The notes under the pieces: model-generated
Database searches by the model: none
Seen by the model: the letters and a program-made list of their open reading frames with translations, nothing else
Told to the model about the DNA's origin: nothing
Source: Granulicella sp. 5B5
GTDB taxonomy: Bacteria; Acidobacteriota; Terriglobia; Terriglobales; Acidobacteriaceae
Direction of reading: 5' to 3'
DNA: 64,000 bases
NCBI RefSeq assembly: GCF_014083945.1
Contig: NZ_CP046444.1
Coordinates: 992,001-1,056,000, forward strand
Translations under genes and position numbers: made by a program
In this document: in pieces, positions 8,341 to 16,033 of the stretch
Position numbering within the stretch: position 1 is the stretch's first letter
Layout: each line of letters begins with the position of its first letter

Positions 8341-9121
8341 GCTCGCCGAACGCGCCCGCAACGCCGTCCAGGACCGCGCCGAACTCCCCGGCATGAGCCT
8401 CATGGAGCACCTCGATGAGCTCCGCAAGCGCCTCGTCCACTCCATCCTCTATCTGCTCGTCGGCTGCATCGCCGCAGGCGTCTTCATCGGCAAGCTCACC
8501 GCCTTCATCCAGCGCCCGCTCACCGACATCAACCTCAAGCTCACCCAGGTCCACCCCACCGACGCCATCAACTTCGACATCAAGACCGCCCTCGTCTTCG
8601 GTGCCATCTTCGCGTCCCCCTTCATCCTCTACCAGGTGTGGCTCTTCATCTCGCCCGGTATGTACTCTAACGAGAAGAAGTACGTCTGGCCCTTCATGTC
8701 CGCCACCGTCGGCCTCTTCCTCGCCGGCGCATGGTTCGGTTACAGGTACGTGCTGCCTCAGGCGATGGTCGTCCTCGTGCAGGGCTTCGGCAGGAACTTC
8801 AACCACATGATCGGCATCGAGGAGTACACCGGCTTCTTTCTGGCCGTCATCCTCGGCCTCGGCATCACCTTTGAGCTGCCCATCCTCATCTTCTTCCTCG
8901 CGCTCTTCGGCATCGTGGACGCCAAGTTCCTCCTCAAGCACTTCCGCTACGCCATCCTCGCCATCTTCCTCGTGGCCGCCGTCATCTGCCCCGATCCCAG
9001 CCCCATCGGCATGACCATCTTCGCCTCACCCATGCTCGTTCTCTACTTCATCGGCGTCTTCGTCGCCTTCTTTGTCCACCCCGACCGCCGCAAGAAGAAG
9101 CTCGCGGCTAAAGAATCCTAG
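8330..9121 (+). CDS. tatC: Twin-arginine translocase subunit TatC
   Basis: TatC is the polytopic receptor for twin-arginine signal peptides. In 263 residues it has the N-terminal motif MSLMEHLDELRKRL (conserved ExLxELRxR) and about six membrane helices. The loop FISPGMYSNEKKYVWPF matches the family F(V)xPGLYxxEKK signature. I start at the ATG at 8330, giving MATELAERAR, because an upstream in-frame ATG at 8258 would add residues in a frame fully overlapping tatB. The last nine bases of tatB overlap its start. A signal-peptide M28 enzyme begins 11 bp after it. Confidence 0.95.
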   Translation: MATELAERARNAVQDRAELPGMSLMEHLDELRKRLVHSILYLLVGCIAAGVFIGKLTAFIQRPLTDINLKLTQVHPTDAINFDIKTALVFGAIFASPFILYQVWLFISPGMYSNEKKYVWPFMSATVGLFLAGAWFGYRYVLPQAMVVLVQGFGRNFNHMIGIEEYTGFFLAVILGLGITFELPILIFFLALFGIVDAKFLLKHFRYAILAIFLVAAVICPDPSPIGMTIFASPMLVLYFIGVFVAFFVHPDRRKKKLAAKES

Positions 9122-9132
9122 GGAACAGCCTC

Positions 9133-10074
9133 GTGAAGCTAACGCACCTCGCACTCGTCGTCTCTCTTCTGGCAGCGCCGCTGGCAAACGCCCAAACTCA
9201 TGCCGTCTCAGGTGCAGCCGTCCTGCGTCTCACGCAGCAGTACGTCGACGTCGCACCGAAGCGCTTCGTCGGCTCCCCCGGCCACACCGCCGCCGAAAAC
9301 TTCATCAAGGACCACTTCAAGCCAGAGATGGCCAAGGGCAACTTCGTCACCGACGAGTTCGTCGCCCGCAACACCCCCGCCGGCCCCTTCACGATGCGTA
9401 ACTTCATCGTGAAGTACCCCAGCACCAACCCCGCGAAACGCAGCGGCATCATCGTCCTCGCCTCTCACTACGAGACCAACTACCCGCTCAAGGACATCAA
9501 CTACATCGGCGCCAACGACGGAGCCTGCACCACCGCCCTGCTCATCGCCCTCGGCCAGTACTACCGCGACCACCCGCCCACCGGCTACTCCGTCTGGCTC
9601 CTCTTCGACGACGGCGAAGAGGCCATCGGCACCGACGGCATGACCGGCTCCGACCAGCTCTACGGCGTCCGCCACATCGCCGCCAAGTGGTCCGGCGACG
9701 GCACCCTCGCCCACATCAAGGCCTTCATCGTCGCCGACATGATCGGCTGGAAGAAGATGAACATCGACAAGGAGCTCAACTCCACCCCTTGGCTCCTCGA
9801 CCTCCTCGCCAAAGCCGGCAAAGACACCGGCCACTCCACCTATCTCTTCCGCAACACCATGACCATCGACGACGACCACATCCCCTTCAAAGAGCGCGGC
9901 GTCCCCGTCCTCGACGTCATCGACTACGAGTACGGCCCACCCGACTCCTCGCGCCCCGGCGAGTTCGCCTTCCACCACACAGCGCAGGACTCCATGGACA
10001 AACTCAGCGCCCAGAGCCTGCAGGTTTCCGCCGACCTCTTCGTCGATCTTGTAAAGCTCATCGGCGAACGATAA
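9133..10074 (+). CDS. Secreted M28-family zinc enzyme, glutaminyl-peptide cyclotransferase-like
   Basis: The 313 residues begin with a signal peptide (1-20, cleavage after ANA). The M28 fold shows metal-site residues in order: SHYETN (111-116), D129 in GANDGA, E162/E163 in FDDGEEA, D202 in VADMIG and H281/H282 in FHHTAQDSMDK. The stretch DDDHIPFKERGVPVLDVID (246-264) is the DDHxPFxxRGVPVL signature of bacterial and animal glutaminyl cyclases, which turn N-terminal Gln into pyroglutamate. Aminopeptidase activity cannot be excluded from sequence alone. The start is GTG, 11 bp after tatC, so the gene is probably in the tat operon. Confidence 0.85.
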   Translation: MKLTHLALVVSLLAAPLANAQTHAVSGAAVLRLTQQYVDVAPKRFVGSPGHTAAENFIKDHFKPEMAKGNFVTDEFVARNTPAGPFTMRNFIVKYPSTNPAKRSGIIVLASHYETNYPLKDINYIGANDGACTTALLIALGQYYRDHPPTGYSVWLLFDDGEEAIGTDGMTGSDQLYGVRHIAAKWSGDGTLAHIKAFIVADMIGWKKMNIDKELNSTPWLLDLLAKAGKDTGHSTYLFRNTMTIDDDHIPFKERGVPVLDVIDYEYGPPDSSRPGEFAFHHTAQDSMDKLSAQSLQVSADLFVDLVKLIGER

Positions 10075-10111
10075 CCAAGAGCTTCTGAGCCGTTGCCGTT
10101 GCTTTTCTTTC

Positions 10112-10160
10112 TGTCATTCCGAGCAGAGCGAGGAACCTGCTTCTCGCGAGCGAAGCGAGC
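10112..10160 (+). repeat. Dispersed repeat related to family A, copy 7
   Basis: GTCATTCCGAGCAGAGCGAGGAACCTGC, ending in the small palindrome CGCGAGCGAAGCGAGC. It belongs to the widespread GTCATTCCGAGC...GGAACCTGC class. It sits just upstream of the TerC gene. Confidence 0.6.
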
Positions 10161-10199
10161 ACCCGCGCGCGCCATCTGCGAACGAACAATAATGTAGCC

Positions 10200-11132
10200 T
10201 TGAGAGGCGTGGCTCCGCTCTCCTACTGGCTTTGGTTCCACCTCGCGCTGGCCCTCCTTCTAGCGGCCGAGTACGGGCTGCACCTCATCGTCCCGCAGCC
10301 GCGCCGCAAGGCCCTCTACGCCTGCCTGCTCTGGGTCGTCGCCTCGCTCGTCCTCGCCGCTCTGCTCATCAAACCCTTCCACCTCGAAGGCGCCACGCAG
10401 TACCTCGCCGGCTACGTCCTCGAGCAGTCGCTCTCCATCGACAACCTCTTCGTCTTCCTGCTCCTCTTCCGCCTCTTCCGCATCCCTGACCTGCGCCAGC
10501 CCAAAGTCCTCTTCTGGGGAGTCGCCGGCGCGATGCTCATGCGCGGGGCCTTCGTCGCCGCCGGCATCTCCCTCCTCGACCGCTTCCACTGGATCGAGTA
10601 CGCCTTCGCCGCCATCCTCATCGTCGCCGCCGTGCAGATGCTTCTCCCCTCCAGCGGCGACCGCACCAAAACGCCCCGCTGGATCACCTGGATCACCCGT
10701 CTCCGCCCCATCAGCGAAACCACCGACCACTTCTTCGTCCGAGAGAACGGAGACGCGAACGGCCGCCGCATGGCGACCATGCTCTTCCTCGCGCTCCTCG
10801 CCGTCGAGCTCACCGACATCGTCTTCGCCCTCGATAGCATCCCCGCGGTCCTCAGCATCACGCGCTCTCCGTTCCTCGCCTACACCTCCAACATCATGGC
10901 CGTGATGAACCTTCGCAGCCTTTACATCCTCCTCACCGCTGCCTTGGCGAAGCTCCGGTTCCTGCACTACGGCATGAGCCTCATCCTCCTCTTCGCCGCT
11001 TTAAAAATGCTCCTCGCCGACTGGCTCTCCATCACCCCCGGCCTCTCCCTCGCCATCATCGCCGCTATCCTCGCCATCACGATCCTCATCTCGCTCCTCG
11101 CCCCCAAACCCACTCCAGACACCTCCAAGTAG
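10200..11132 (+). CDS. TerC-family integral membrane protein (Alx-like)
   Basis: A 310-residue membrane protein with eight to nine predicted helices. The family signatures are EQSLSIDNLFVFLLLF (78-93) and AVELTDIVFALDSIPAVL (about 200-217), whose acidic residues probably bind metal. Alx/TerC relatives export manganese or take part in exoenzyme metallation, so Mn2+ efflux is the best guess. The start is TTG at 10200; GTG at 10209 is an alternative, and neither has a good SD. A dispersed repeat occupies most of the upstream gap, so the promoter may lie inside or before it. No yybP-ykoY-like leader was found here. Confidence 0.88.
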   Translation: MRGVAPLSYWLWFHLALALLLAAEYGLHLIVPQPRRKALYACLLWVVASLVLAALLIKPFHLEGATQYLAGYVLEQSLSIDNLFVFLLLFRLFRIPDLRQPKVLFWGVAGAMLMRGAFVAAGISLLDRFHWIEYAFAAILIVAAVQMLLPSSGDRTKTPRWITWITRLRPISETTDHFFVRENGDANGRRMATMLFLALLAVELTDIVFALDSIPAVLSITRSPFLAYTSNIMAVMNLRSLYILLTAALAKLRFLHYGMSLILLFAALKMLLADWLSITPGLSLAIIAAILAITILISLLAPKPTPDTSK

Positions 11133-11179
11133 CGGCAACCTCAGCACAGGGCCCACGAGCTTCCTTGGCGAACCTTAGC

Positions 11180-11215
11180 TCACTCCGCGTCCTTTGCGGG
11201 AACGCCTTTGCCTCT
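11180..11215 (+). repeat. Dispersed repeat family D, copy 2
   Basis: CTCACTCCGCGTCCTTTGCG followed by GGAACGCCTTTGCC, matching the 3' half of other D copies (56045-56086). Lies just upstream of aroB. Confidence 0.5.
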
Positions 11216-11246
11216 CTTCCCCTCCCGCGCGGTATCCTAGAACTCG

Positions 11247-12371
11247 ATGTCTACGACTCAAAAGATCGCCGTCACCACCCCCTCCGCCAGCTACACCATA
11301 GAGATCGGCACCGGCCTGCTGCCCTTCGTAGGCTCCCGCATCGACGCCCTTTTAAACGGCGCCCTCACCTCCGGCAAGCAGCGCGCCTTCGTCATCACCT
11401 CGCCTGAAATCTGGCATCTCCACGGCCCCACTCTGCTCTCCGGCCTGCCGTCCGAACCCGTCATCCTCGAAGTCCCCGCAGGCGAGCAGCACAAGCGCCT
11501 CAGCACCATCGAGCGCCTGCTCGAAGAGCTCGCTCAGCACGGCGCCGATCGCGACTCCCTCCTCATCGCCTTCGGCGGCGGCGTCCTCGGCGACATGACC
11601 GGCTACCTCGCCGCCAGCTACATGCGCGGCATCCGCTACGTCCAGGTCCCCACCACGCTCCTCGCGCAGGTCGACTCCTCCGTCGGCGGCAAGACCGGCG
11701 TCAACCTCGCCGCCGGCAAAAACCTCGTCGGCGCCTTCTACCACCCCATCGCCGTCTACGCCGACATAGACACCCTTGCCACGCTCCCCCCCGCCGAGCT
11801 CCGCGCCGGCCTCCAGGAGTCCGTCAAAGCCGGCATCATCCGCGACCGCGCCCTCTTCGACTTCATGGAAGCCAACGCCGCCGCCATCCTCTCCGGCGAC
11901 ACCGCCGCCCTCACCCGCGTCGTCGCCGACAGCGTCCAGATGAAGGCCGACGTCGTCCACGCCGACGAGCGCGAAGGCGGCCTCCGCATGATCCTCAACC
12001 TCGGCCACACCCTCGGCCACGCCATCGAAGCCGCCACCGGCTACAAGCAGCTCCTCCACGGCGAAGCCATCGCCTGGGGCATGCTCGCGGCGACCGCCAT
12101 CGCAAAACGCCGCGGCCTGGTCACCGTCGACGAACACGACCACATCGAGCGCGTCATCATCACCTACGGGCCACTGAAGCCCTTCACCGCCGACCCCGCC
12201 GAGCTCGTCACACTCACCTCCAAAGACAAAAAAGCCCGCAGCGGCACCCGCAACTTCGTCCTCCCCAAAGGAATCGGCGACGCCGTGGTCGTAAAAGACG
12301 TCGCTGTCGAGGAGCTGACGACAACCGCAGAACGCATGATGGCGATGGTGGCAAGACAGGCTGCGGCCTAA
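11247..12371 (+). CDS. aroB: 3-dehydroquinate synthase
   Basis: AroB catalyses the second step of the shikimate pathway, turning DAHP into 3-dehydroquinate with NAD+ and a divalent metal. The 374 residues contain the NAD-binding stretch [21 protein letters not shown] (about 108-128). The substrate and active-site block [20 protein letters not shown] follows, then the metal ligands E in [10 protein letters not shown] in [12 protein letters not shown] and H in [11 protein letters not shown]. Length is normal. ubiE/menG starts three bases after the stop, so the two are probably co-transcribed. The other shikimate gene here, aroC, is about 7 kb away. Confidence 0.96.
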   Translation: MSTTQKIAVTTPSASYTIEIGTGLLPFVGSRIDALLNGALTSGKQRAFVITSPEIWHLHGPTLLSGLPSEPVILEVPAGEQHKRLSTIERLLEELAQHGADRDSLLIAFGGGVLGDMTGYLAASYMRGIRYVQVPTTLLAQVDSSVGGKTGVNLAAGKNLVGAFYHPIAVYADIDTLATLPPAELRAGLQESVKAGIIRDRALFDFMEANAAAILSGDTAALTRVVADSVQMKADVVHADEREGGLRMILNLGHTLGHAIEAATGYKQLLHGEAIAWGMLAATAIAKRRGLVTVDEHDHIERVIITYGPLKPFTADPAELVTLTSKDKKARSGTRNFVLPKGIGDAVVVKDVAVEELTTTAERMMAMVARQAAA

Positions 12372-12374
12372 CCA

Positions 12375-13229
12375 ATGGAACCCCTCGTCAACCCCGGCGC
12401 GCGCCCCGCCAACGAACTCTCCGAGTCCGAAGCCTCCGAGCACGTCCGTAGCATCTTCAACTCCATCGCGCCCAGCTACGACCTCCTCAACCATCTGCTC
12501 TCCATGGGCCTCGACCGCCGCTGGTGGTCGCGCACCGCCCGCACCTTCCGCACCACCCTCGCGCGCCCCGACTCCCGCATCCTCGACCTCTGCTGCGGCA
12601 CTGGCGACATGACCGCCGCCCTCCTCAAACTCCGCCCACATCCGAGCACTTCGCATCCCAGCACCCACCAAAGAAGTGTCATCTCGACCGGAGCGCAGCG
12701 CAGTGGAGAGACCTGCGTTTCGGACCACCACGAACTCAAACCGACAGCTATCACCCCCATCACCGGCCTCGACTTCTCCCCCGAGATGCTCACCCGCGCC
12801 CGCCTCAAATACCCCTCGCCCAACGTCATCTGGACCGAAGGCGACGCCATGCACCTCCCTTACCCCGACAACTCCTTCGACCTCGTCACCGCCGCCTTCG
12901 GCTTCCGCAATCTGCCCAACTACGCCGCAGGTCTTCGCGAGATCCACCGCGTCCTCCGCCCCGGCGGCCAGCTCGGCATCCTCGAGTGCAACCAGCCCGA
13001 CGGCCTCCGCGGCCTCGGCTACTCGCTCTACTTCCATCACGTCCTCCCGCTCATCGGAGGCCTCATCTCCGGCGACCGCAGCGCCTACAAGTACCTCCCC
13101 GACAGCGTCATGCGTTTCCCGCGCCCCCCACAGATGCTCGCCATGCTCCATGACACCGGCTTCACCACCGCCCGCTGGGACGGCTACTTCCTCAAAGCCG
13201 CCGGCCTCTACGTCGCAACAAAGCCTTAG
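12375..13229 (+). CDS. ubiE: Demethylmenaquinone/ubiquinone methyltransferase with an in-frame repeat insertion
   Basis: This SAM-dependent C-methyltransferase performs the last step of menaquinone synthesis (called menG or ubiE). Family motifs are YDLLNHLLSMGLDRRWW (35-51), SAM motif I LDLCCGTGDM (70-79), GLDFSPEML (131-139), DSFDLVTAAFGFRN-type motif and the GGQLGILE region. Normally about 12-18 residues separate motif I from GLDFS; here there are about 50. The extra residues (about 88-127) are encoded by a copy of dispersed repeat family A (12676-12720) plus flanking sequence, read in frame without a stop. Total length is 284 against about 230-250 usually. The insertion falls in a surface loop before beta-2, so the enzyme may still work. 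Activity is inferred, not shown. Confidence 0.92.
   Translation: MEPLVNPGARPANELSESEASEHVRSIFNSIAPSYDLLNHLLSMGLDRRWWSRTARTFRTTLARPDSRILDLCCGTGDMTAALLKLRPHPSTSHPSTHQRSVISTGAQRSGETCVSDHHELKPTAITPITGLDFSPEMLTRARLKYPSPNVIWTEGDAMHLPYPDNSFDLVTAAFGFRNLPNYAAGLREIHRVLRPGGQLGILECNQPDGLRGLGYSLYFHHVLPLIGGLISGDRSAYKYLPDSVMRFPRPPQMLAMLHDTGFTTARWDGYFLKAAGLYVATKP
12676..12720 (+). repeat. Dispersed repeat family A, copy 3, inside ubiE
   Basis: GTGTCATCTCGACCGGAGCG...GCAGTGGAGAGACCTGCGTT. It shares AAGAAGTGTCATCTCGACCG with copy 4 (14764). It is translated in frame as SVISTGAQRSGETCV within UbiE. Confidence 0.85.
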
Positions 13230-13237
13230 CGCGCCTT

Positions 13238-13270
13238 CTACTCCCTACTCCCCATTCCCTACTCCCTGCC
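13238..13270 (+). repeat. Heptamer tandem repeat (ACTCCCT type), copy 1
   Basis: Several degenerate units of CTACTCC / ATTCCCT in tandem, just after the ubiE stop codon. Similar tracts occur at 41641, 50942 and 54411. Confidence 0.7.
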
Positions 13271-13295
13271 TCTCCGCTGTTATCCTCTAACTCCG

Positions 13296-14747
13296 ATGCC
13301 GGACACCCACATCACAACCGACCAGCGCAGCGCCGCCAAGCGCGCCGCCGCCCTCAGTTCGGTCATGGCCGCGCTCGGCATCACACTGCTCAAGCTCTTC
13401 ACCGGCCTCGTCACCGGCTCGCTCGGCATGTTGAGCGAAGCTGCACACTCCGGCATCGACCTCATCGCCGCCGCCATCACGCTCCTCGCCGTCCGCGTCA
13501 GCGACCGCCCTGCGGACGAGGAACACAACTACGGCCACGGCAAGCTCGAAAGCCTCTCAGCCGCCTTCGAAATCCTGCTCATGCTCGGCTCCTGCGTCTG
13601 GATCGTCCGTGAGGCCCTTCTTCGCATCCTCCATCCCTCGCATCTTGTGCTGCGCACCTCCTGGTGGCCCTTCGCTGTGCTCTTGCTGTCCATCCTCGTG
13701 GACTTCACACGCTCACGCGCACTCGACCGCGCCGCCCGCGAGAGCAACAGCGACGCCCTCCACGCCGACGCCATCCACTTCGGCACCGACATCTGGTCCT
13801 CCACCGCAGTCCTCGTCGGCCTGCTTGCCACCTTCATCGGCCAGGCCTATCACGTCCCTGCCCTCGAATACGCCGATCCCATCGCGGCCCTCATCGTCGC
13901 CTGCATCATCCTCTACGTCACCTGGCAGCTCGGCCAGCGCACCTTCGACAGCCTCCTCGACGCCACCCCGCCAGAAGTCCGCCAGCAACTCCAGAAAAAT
14001 CTCCGCACCGAGCTCGACGCCATCCCCGACGTCCTCGGCATCGAGCGCATGCGCGTCCGCCGCTCCGGCTCTGACTACTTCGTCGACCTCACCCTGCAGC
14101 TTCCTCGCAACCTCACCTTCCAGCGCGCCGAACAGGTCACCTTCGCCGCCACTGAAGCCATTCAGAAGCACCTCGAAAACGCCGATGTCATTGTGCATAC
14201 AGTGCCCACGGCTACCATCGGCGAGAGCATCTTCGACCGCATCCGCGCCGTCGCCGCCCGCTCCAACCTCGCCATCCACGACGTCGCCGTGCAGGAGTAC
14301 GATGGCACGCTCCACGTCGAGCAGCACCTCGAAGTCCCCGAGAGCATGCCCCTCCGCCAGGCGCATGAGATCGCCACGCAGCTCGAAACCGCCATCCGCA
14401 AGGAAGTTCCCGGCATCGCTACCCTCCTCACGCACATCGAGAGCGAGCCCGCCACCATCGCCGCCTCCGCCCAAATGCGCGCCGGCGAAAACCTTGAAAA
14501 CCAGCTCCGAGCCACCGCCAGCCACTTCCCGGAGATCGTCGACGTTCACGAAATTGTAGTCACCCGCGGCCACGGTGGCGCCGCAGCCAGTGTCCAGATC
14601 AACTGCCACTGCACGCTCCCCGACGACCTCCCCATGGAAGCCGTCCACGAGATCATCACCAACTTCGAAAGTGAATTCCGCCTCGACCACCCCCAGGTCT
14701 CCCGCGTCCTCATCCACCCCGAACCCGCCACGGACAACCGCCGATGA
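13296..14747 (+). CDS. Cation diffusion facilitator with three C-terminal cytosolic domains
   Basis: A proton-coupled efflux transporter for Zn2+, Fe2+ or a similar ion. Six membrane helices (about 18-212) carry the site-A pairs H51/D55 (SEAAHSGIDL) and H161/D165 (HADAIHFGTDIW), with the motif NYGHGKLESL (78-87). The His/Asp arrangement is closer to Zn/Cd transporters than to Mn types. Normal CDF proteins have one ferredoxin-like C-terminal domain and about 300 residues. This one has 483 and three consecutive domains of the same type: about 240-303, 325-385 and 410-478. Each has an alternating pattern such as VHEIVVTRGHGGAAASVQIN followed by an amphipathic helix. Extra His residues could sense metal. 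Confidence 0.92.
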   Translation: MPDTHITTDQRSAAKRAAALSSVMAALGITLLKLFTGLVTGSLGMLSEAAHSGIDLIAAAITLLAVRVSDRPADEEHNYGHGKLESLSAAFEILLMLGSCVWIVREALLRILHPSHLVLRTSWWPFAVLLLSILVDFTRSRALDRAARESNSDALHADAIHFGTDIWSSTAVLVGLLATFIGQAYHVPALEYADPIAALIVACIILYVTWQLGQRTFDSLLDATPPEVRQQLQKNLRTELDAIPDVLGIERMRVRRSGSDYFVDLTLQLPRNLTFQRAEQVTFAATEAIQKHLENADVIVHTVPTATIGESIFDRIRAVAARSNLAIHDVAVQEYDGTLHVEQHLEVPESMPLRQAHEIATQLETAIRKEVPGIATLLTHIESEPATIAASAQMRAGENLENQLRATASHFPEIVDVHEIVVTRGHGGAAASVQINCHCTLPDDLPMEAVHEIITNFESEFRLDHPQVSRVLIHPEPATDNRR

Positions 14748-14763
14748 CCCCACACTCCCACCC

Positions 14764-14826
14764 AAGAAGTGTCATCTCGACCGAAGCATCGCAGCCTCAT
14801 CGCGATGCGCAGTGGAGAGACCCGCG
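14764..14826 (+). repeat. Dispersed repeat family A, copy 4
   Basis: AAGAAGTGTCATCTCGACCG start, inner stem GCATCGCA/CGCGATGC (one mismatch), and GCAGTGGAGAGACCCGCG end. Lies between the CDF and PASTA genes. Confidence 0.75.
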
Positions 14827-14874
14827 TCTGCCGCAGCGAGAGCCGCAGGCGCGAGCTTGCTCCCGAGGCCGCCG

Positions 14875-15714
14875 ATGAAAAAAGGCTTCGTCTACTACCT
14901 CGCCGAGTTTCTCCTTCGCCTCATGCTCCTCCCCCTGCGCACCGCGCAGTGGCTCCTCCGTAATCGCGAGTGGCTCCTCACGGCCATGGCGATGGTCGTC
15001 GTCATGCTCGTCTCCGCGGCCATCACCCTGCGCATCGCCCTCCACGTCCGCGAGGTCACAGTCCCCGACTTCACTGGCCACACCATGCTCGAGGCCAGCC
15101 AGAGCGCCCTCAAGACCGGCGTCGGCCTCGTCATCGAAAACCGCTTCTACTCCACCACCGTCCCCGCCGGTCGCGTCCTCTCGCAGTCCCCACGCTCCGA
15201 CACCGTCGTCCGCCACGGCTGGCAGGTCCGCGTCACCGAAAGCCTCGGTCCCCAGCAGGTCACTATCCCCAATGTCGTCGGCGAGACCGTCCGCGACGCC
15301 TCCATCGACGTCCGCAAGGACGAGCTCGACCTTGGCACCCTCGCTCACATCGAAGCCCCCGGCGACGAAGACCTCGTCCTCGCCCAGACCCCGCCTCCCA
15401 ACGCCGGCGTCGACCAGCCCCGCATCAACCTCCTGCTCTCGACCGCGCCGCAGCCCGCCTCCAACGCCATCGTCCTGCCTTCGTTCTCCGGCCTTACCTC
15501 CACAGGAGTCATCCGCGCCGCCAGTGAGCTCGGCCTCATCGTCTCAGCCGTCGGCGACGGCCCCGTCGTCACCTCCCAGTCCCCCGCCCCCGGCTACCGC
15601 GTCATACGAGGCGACTCCATCCGCGTCACTCTGGGCGGCAACACGCCCGCCTCGCCAACCTCCACAACCAAACCCACCACCCCCACCGGCCCCATCAGCC
15701 TTCAAGTCCCTTGA
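14875..15714 (+). CDS. Membrane-anchored PASTA-domain protein
   Basis: The 279 residues have a cytoplasmic N-terminus, one membrane helix (about 34-56) and three PASTA repeats outside: about 59-124 (VTVPDFTGHTMLEASQSALK), 127-190 (QVTIPNVVGETVRDASIDVR) and 198-254 (IVLPSFSGLTSTGVIRAASE). A Thr/Pro-rich tail follows. PASTA domains bind peptidoglycan fragments or muropeptides and are usually fused to Ser/Thr kinases or PBPs; here neither is attached, so this is a stand-alone wall-sensing or anchoring protein. The ATG at 14875 is chosen because it places basic MKKG before the helix; longer upstream reading would run through a dispersed repeat. It converges with rsmB. Confidence 0.88.
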   Translation: MKKGFVYYLAEFLLRLMLLPLRTAQWLLRNREWLLTAMAMVVVMLVSAAITLRIALHVREVTVPDFTGHTMLEASQSALKTGVGLVIENRFYSTTVPAGRVLSQSPRSDTVVRHGWQVRVTESLGPQQVTIPNVVGETVRDASIDVRKDELDLGTLAHIEAPGDEDLVLAQTPPPNAGVDQPRINLLLSTAPQPASNAIVLPSFSGLTSTGVIRAASELGLIVSAVGDGPVVTSQSPAPGYRVIRGDSIRVTLGGNTPASPTSTTKPTTPTGPISLQVP

Positions 15715-15831
15715 AGCGGCAGCGCACATTCAATATCTCCCGCAACCAAAGTCATCAAAAGACTTAACTCACGCCCCCATTGACACCGCCGATATACTAA
15801 ATCTAGAGCCAAAGAACCCAGACTCACCCCA

Positions 15832-15890
15832 TTGCGCCCACTGCGAGAAACACTGCGCCCTCTGCGTTCCCGCTTTTGCCTTTGCAGTTG
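15832..15890 (+). repeat. Dispersed repeat family D, copy 3
   Basis: TTGCGCCCACTGCGAGAAAC followed by GCGCCCTCTGCGTTCCCGC and TTTTGCCTTTGC. The best-preserved D copy in the window; nested within composite-element copy 2. Confidence 0.6.
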
Positions 15891-15902
15891 TCTTTCTTGT
15901 TT

Positions 15903-15930
15903 GTCATTCCCGCAGGGAATCTGCTTCTTG
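15903..15930 (+). repeat. Family-A-related fragment, copy 8
   Basis: GTCATTCCCGCAGGGAATCT followed by GCTTCTTG, a shortened GTCATTCC...CTGCTTCT element with a small inner palindrome. Confidence 0.45.
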
Positions 15931-16033
15931 CTGGAAGCGCCATCCAGGCAGAGATCAGACCTTAACAAGTCCTCTCCTAACCCATCATTTATCAAGATCT
16001 TGAATCAAAAAGTACCGGGGGGAGGGGTGGGGG

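Larger units (their letters stand above)
15715..16033. other. Convergent intergenic region filled with repeats
   Basis: This 319-bp gap between two gene ends has no coding potential. It is occupied by composite-element copy 2 (15774-16036), which itself contains a family D copy (15832-15890) and a family-A-related fragment (15903-15930), so repeats are nested. Confidence 0.7.

Noticed and set aside
10112-10160. yybP-ykoY-type leader in front of the TerC gene
   Set aside because: The upstream gap is mostly a dispersed repeat; no leader-like fold or consensus was seen.
11352-13151. 599-codon minus-strand open frame across aroB and ubiE
   Set aside because: Shadow of two well-identified genes; Gly/Ala/Val/Glu-rich composition typical of antisense frames in GC-rich genomes.
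12375-13229. ubiE as a pseudogene because of the repeat
   Set aside because: The repeat is in frame, adds no stop, and all methyltransferase motifs before and after it are intact.
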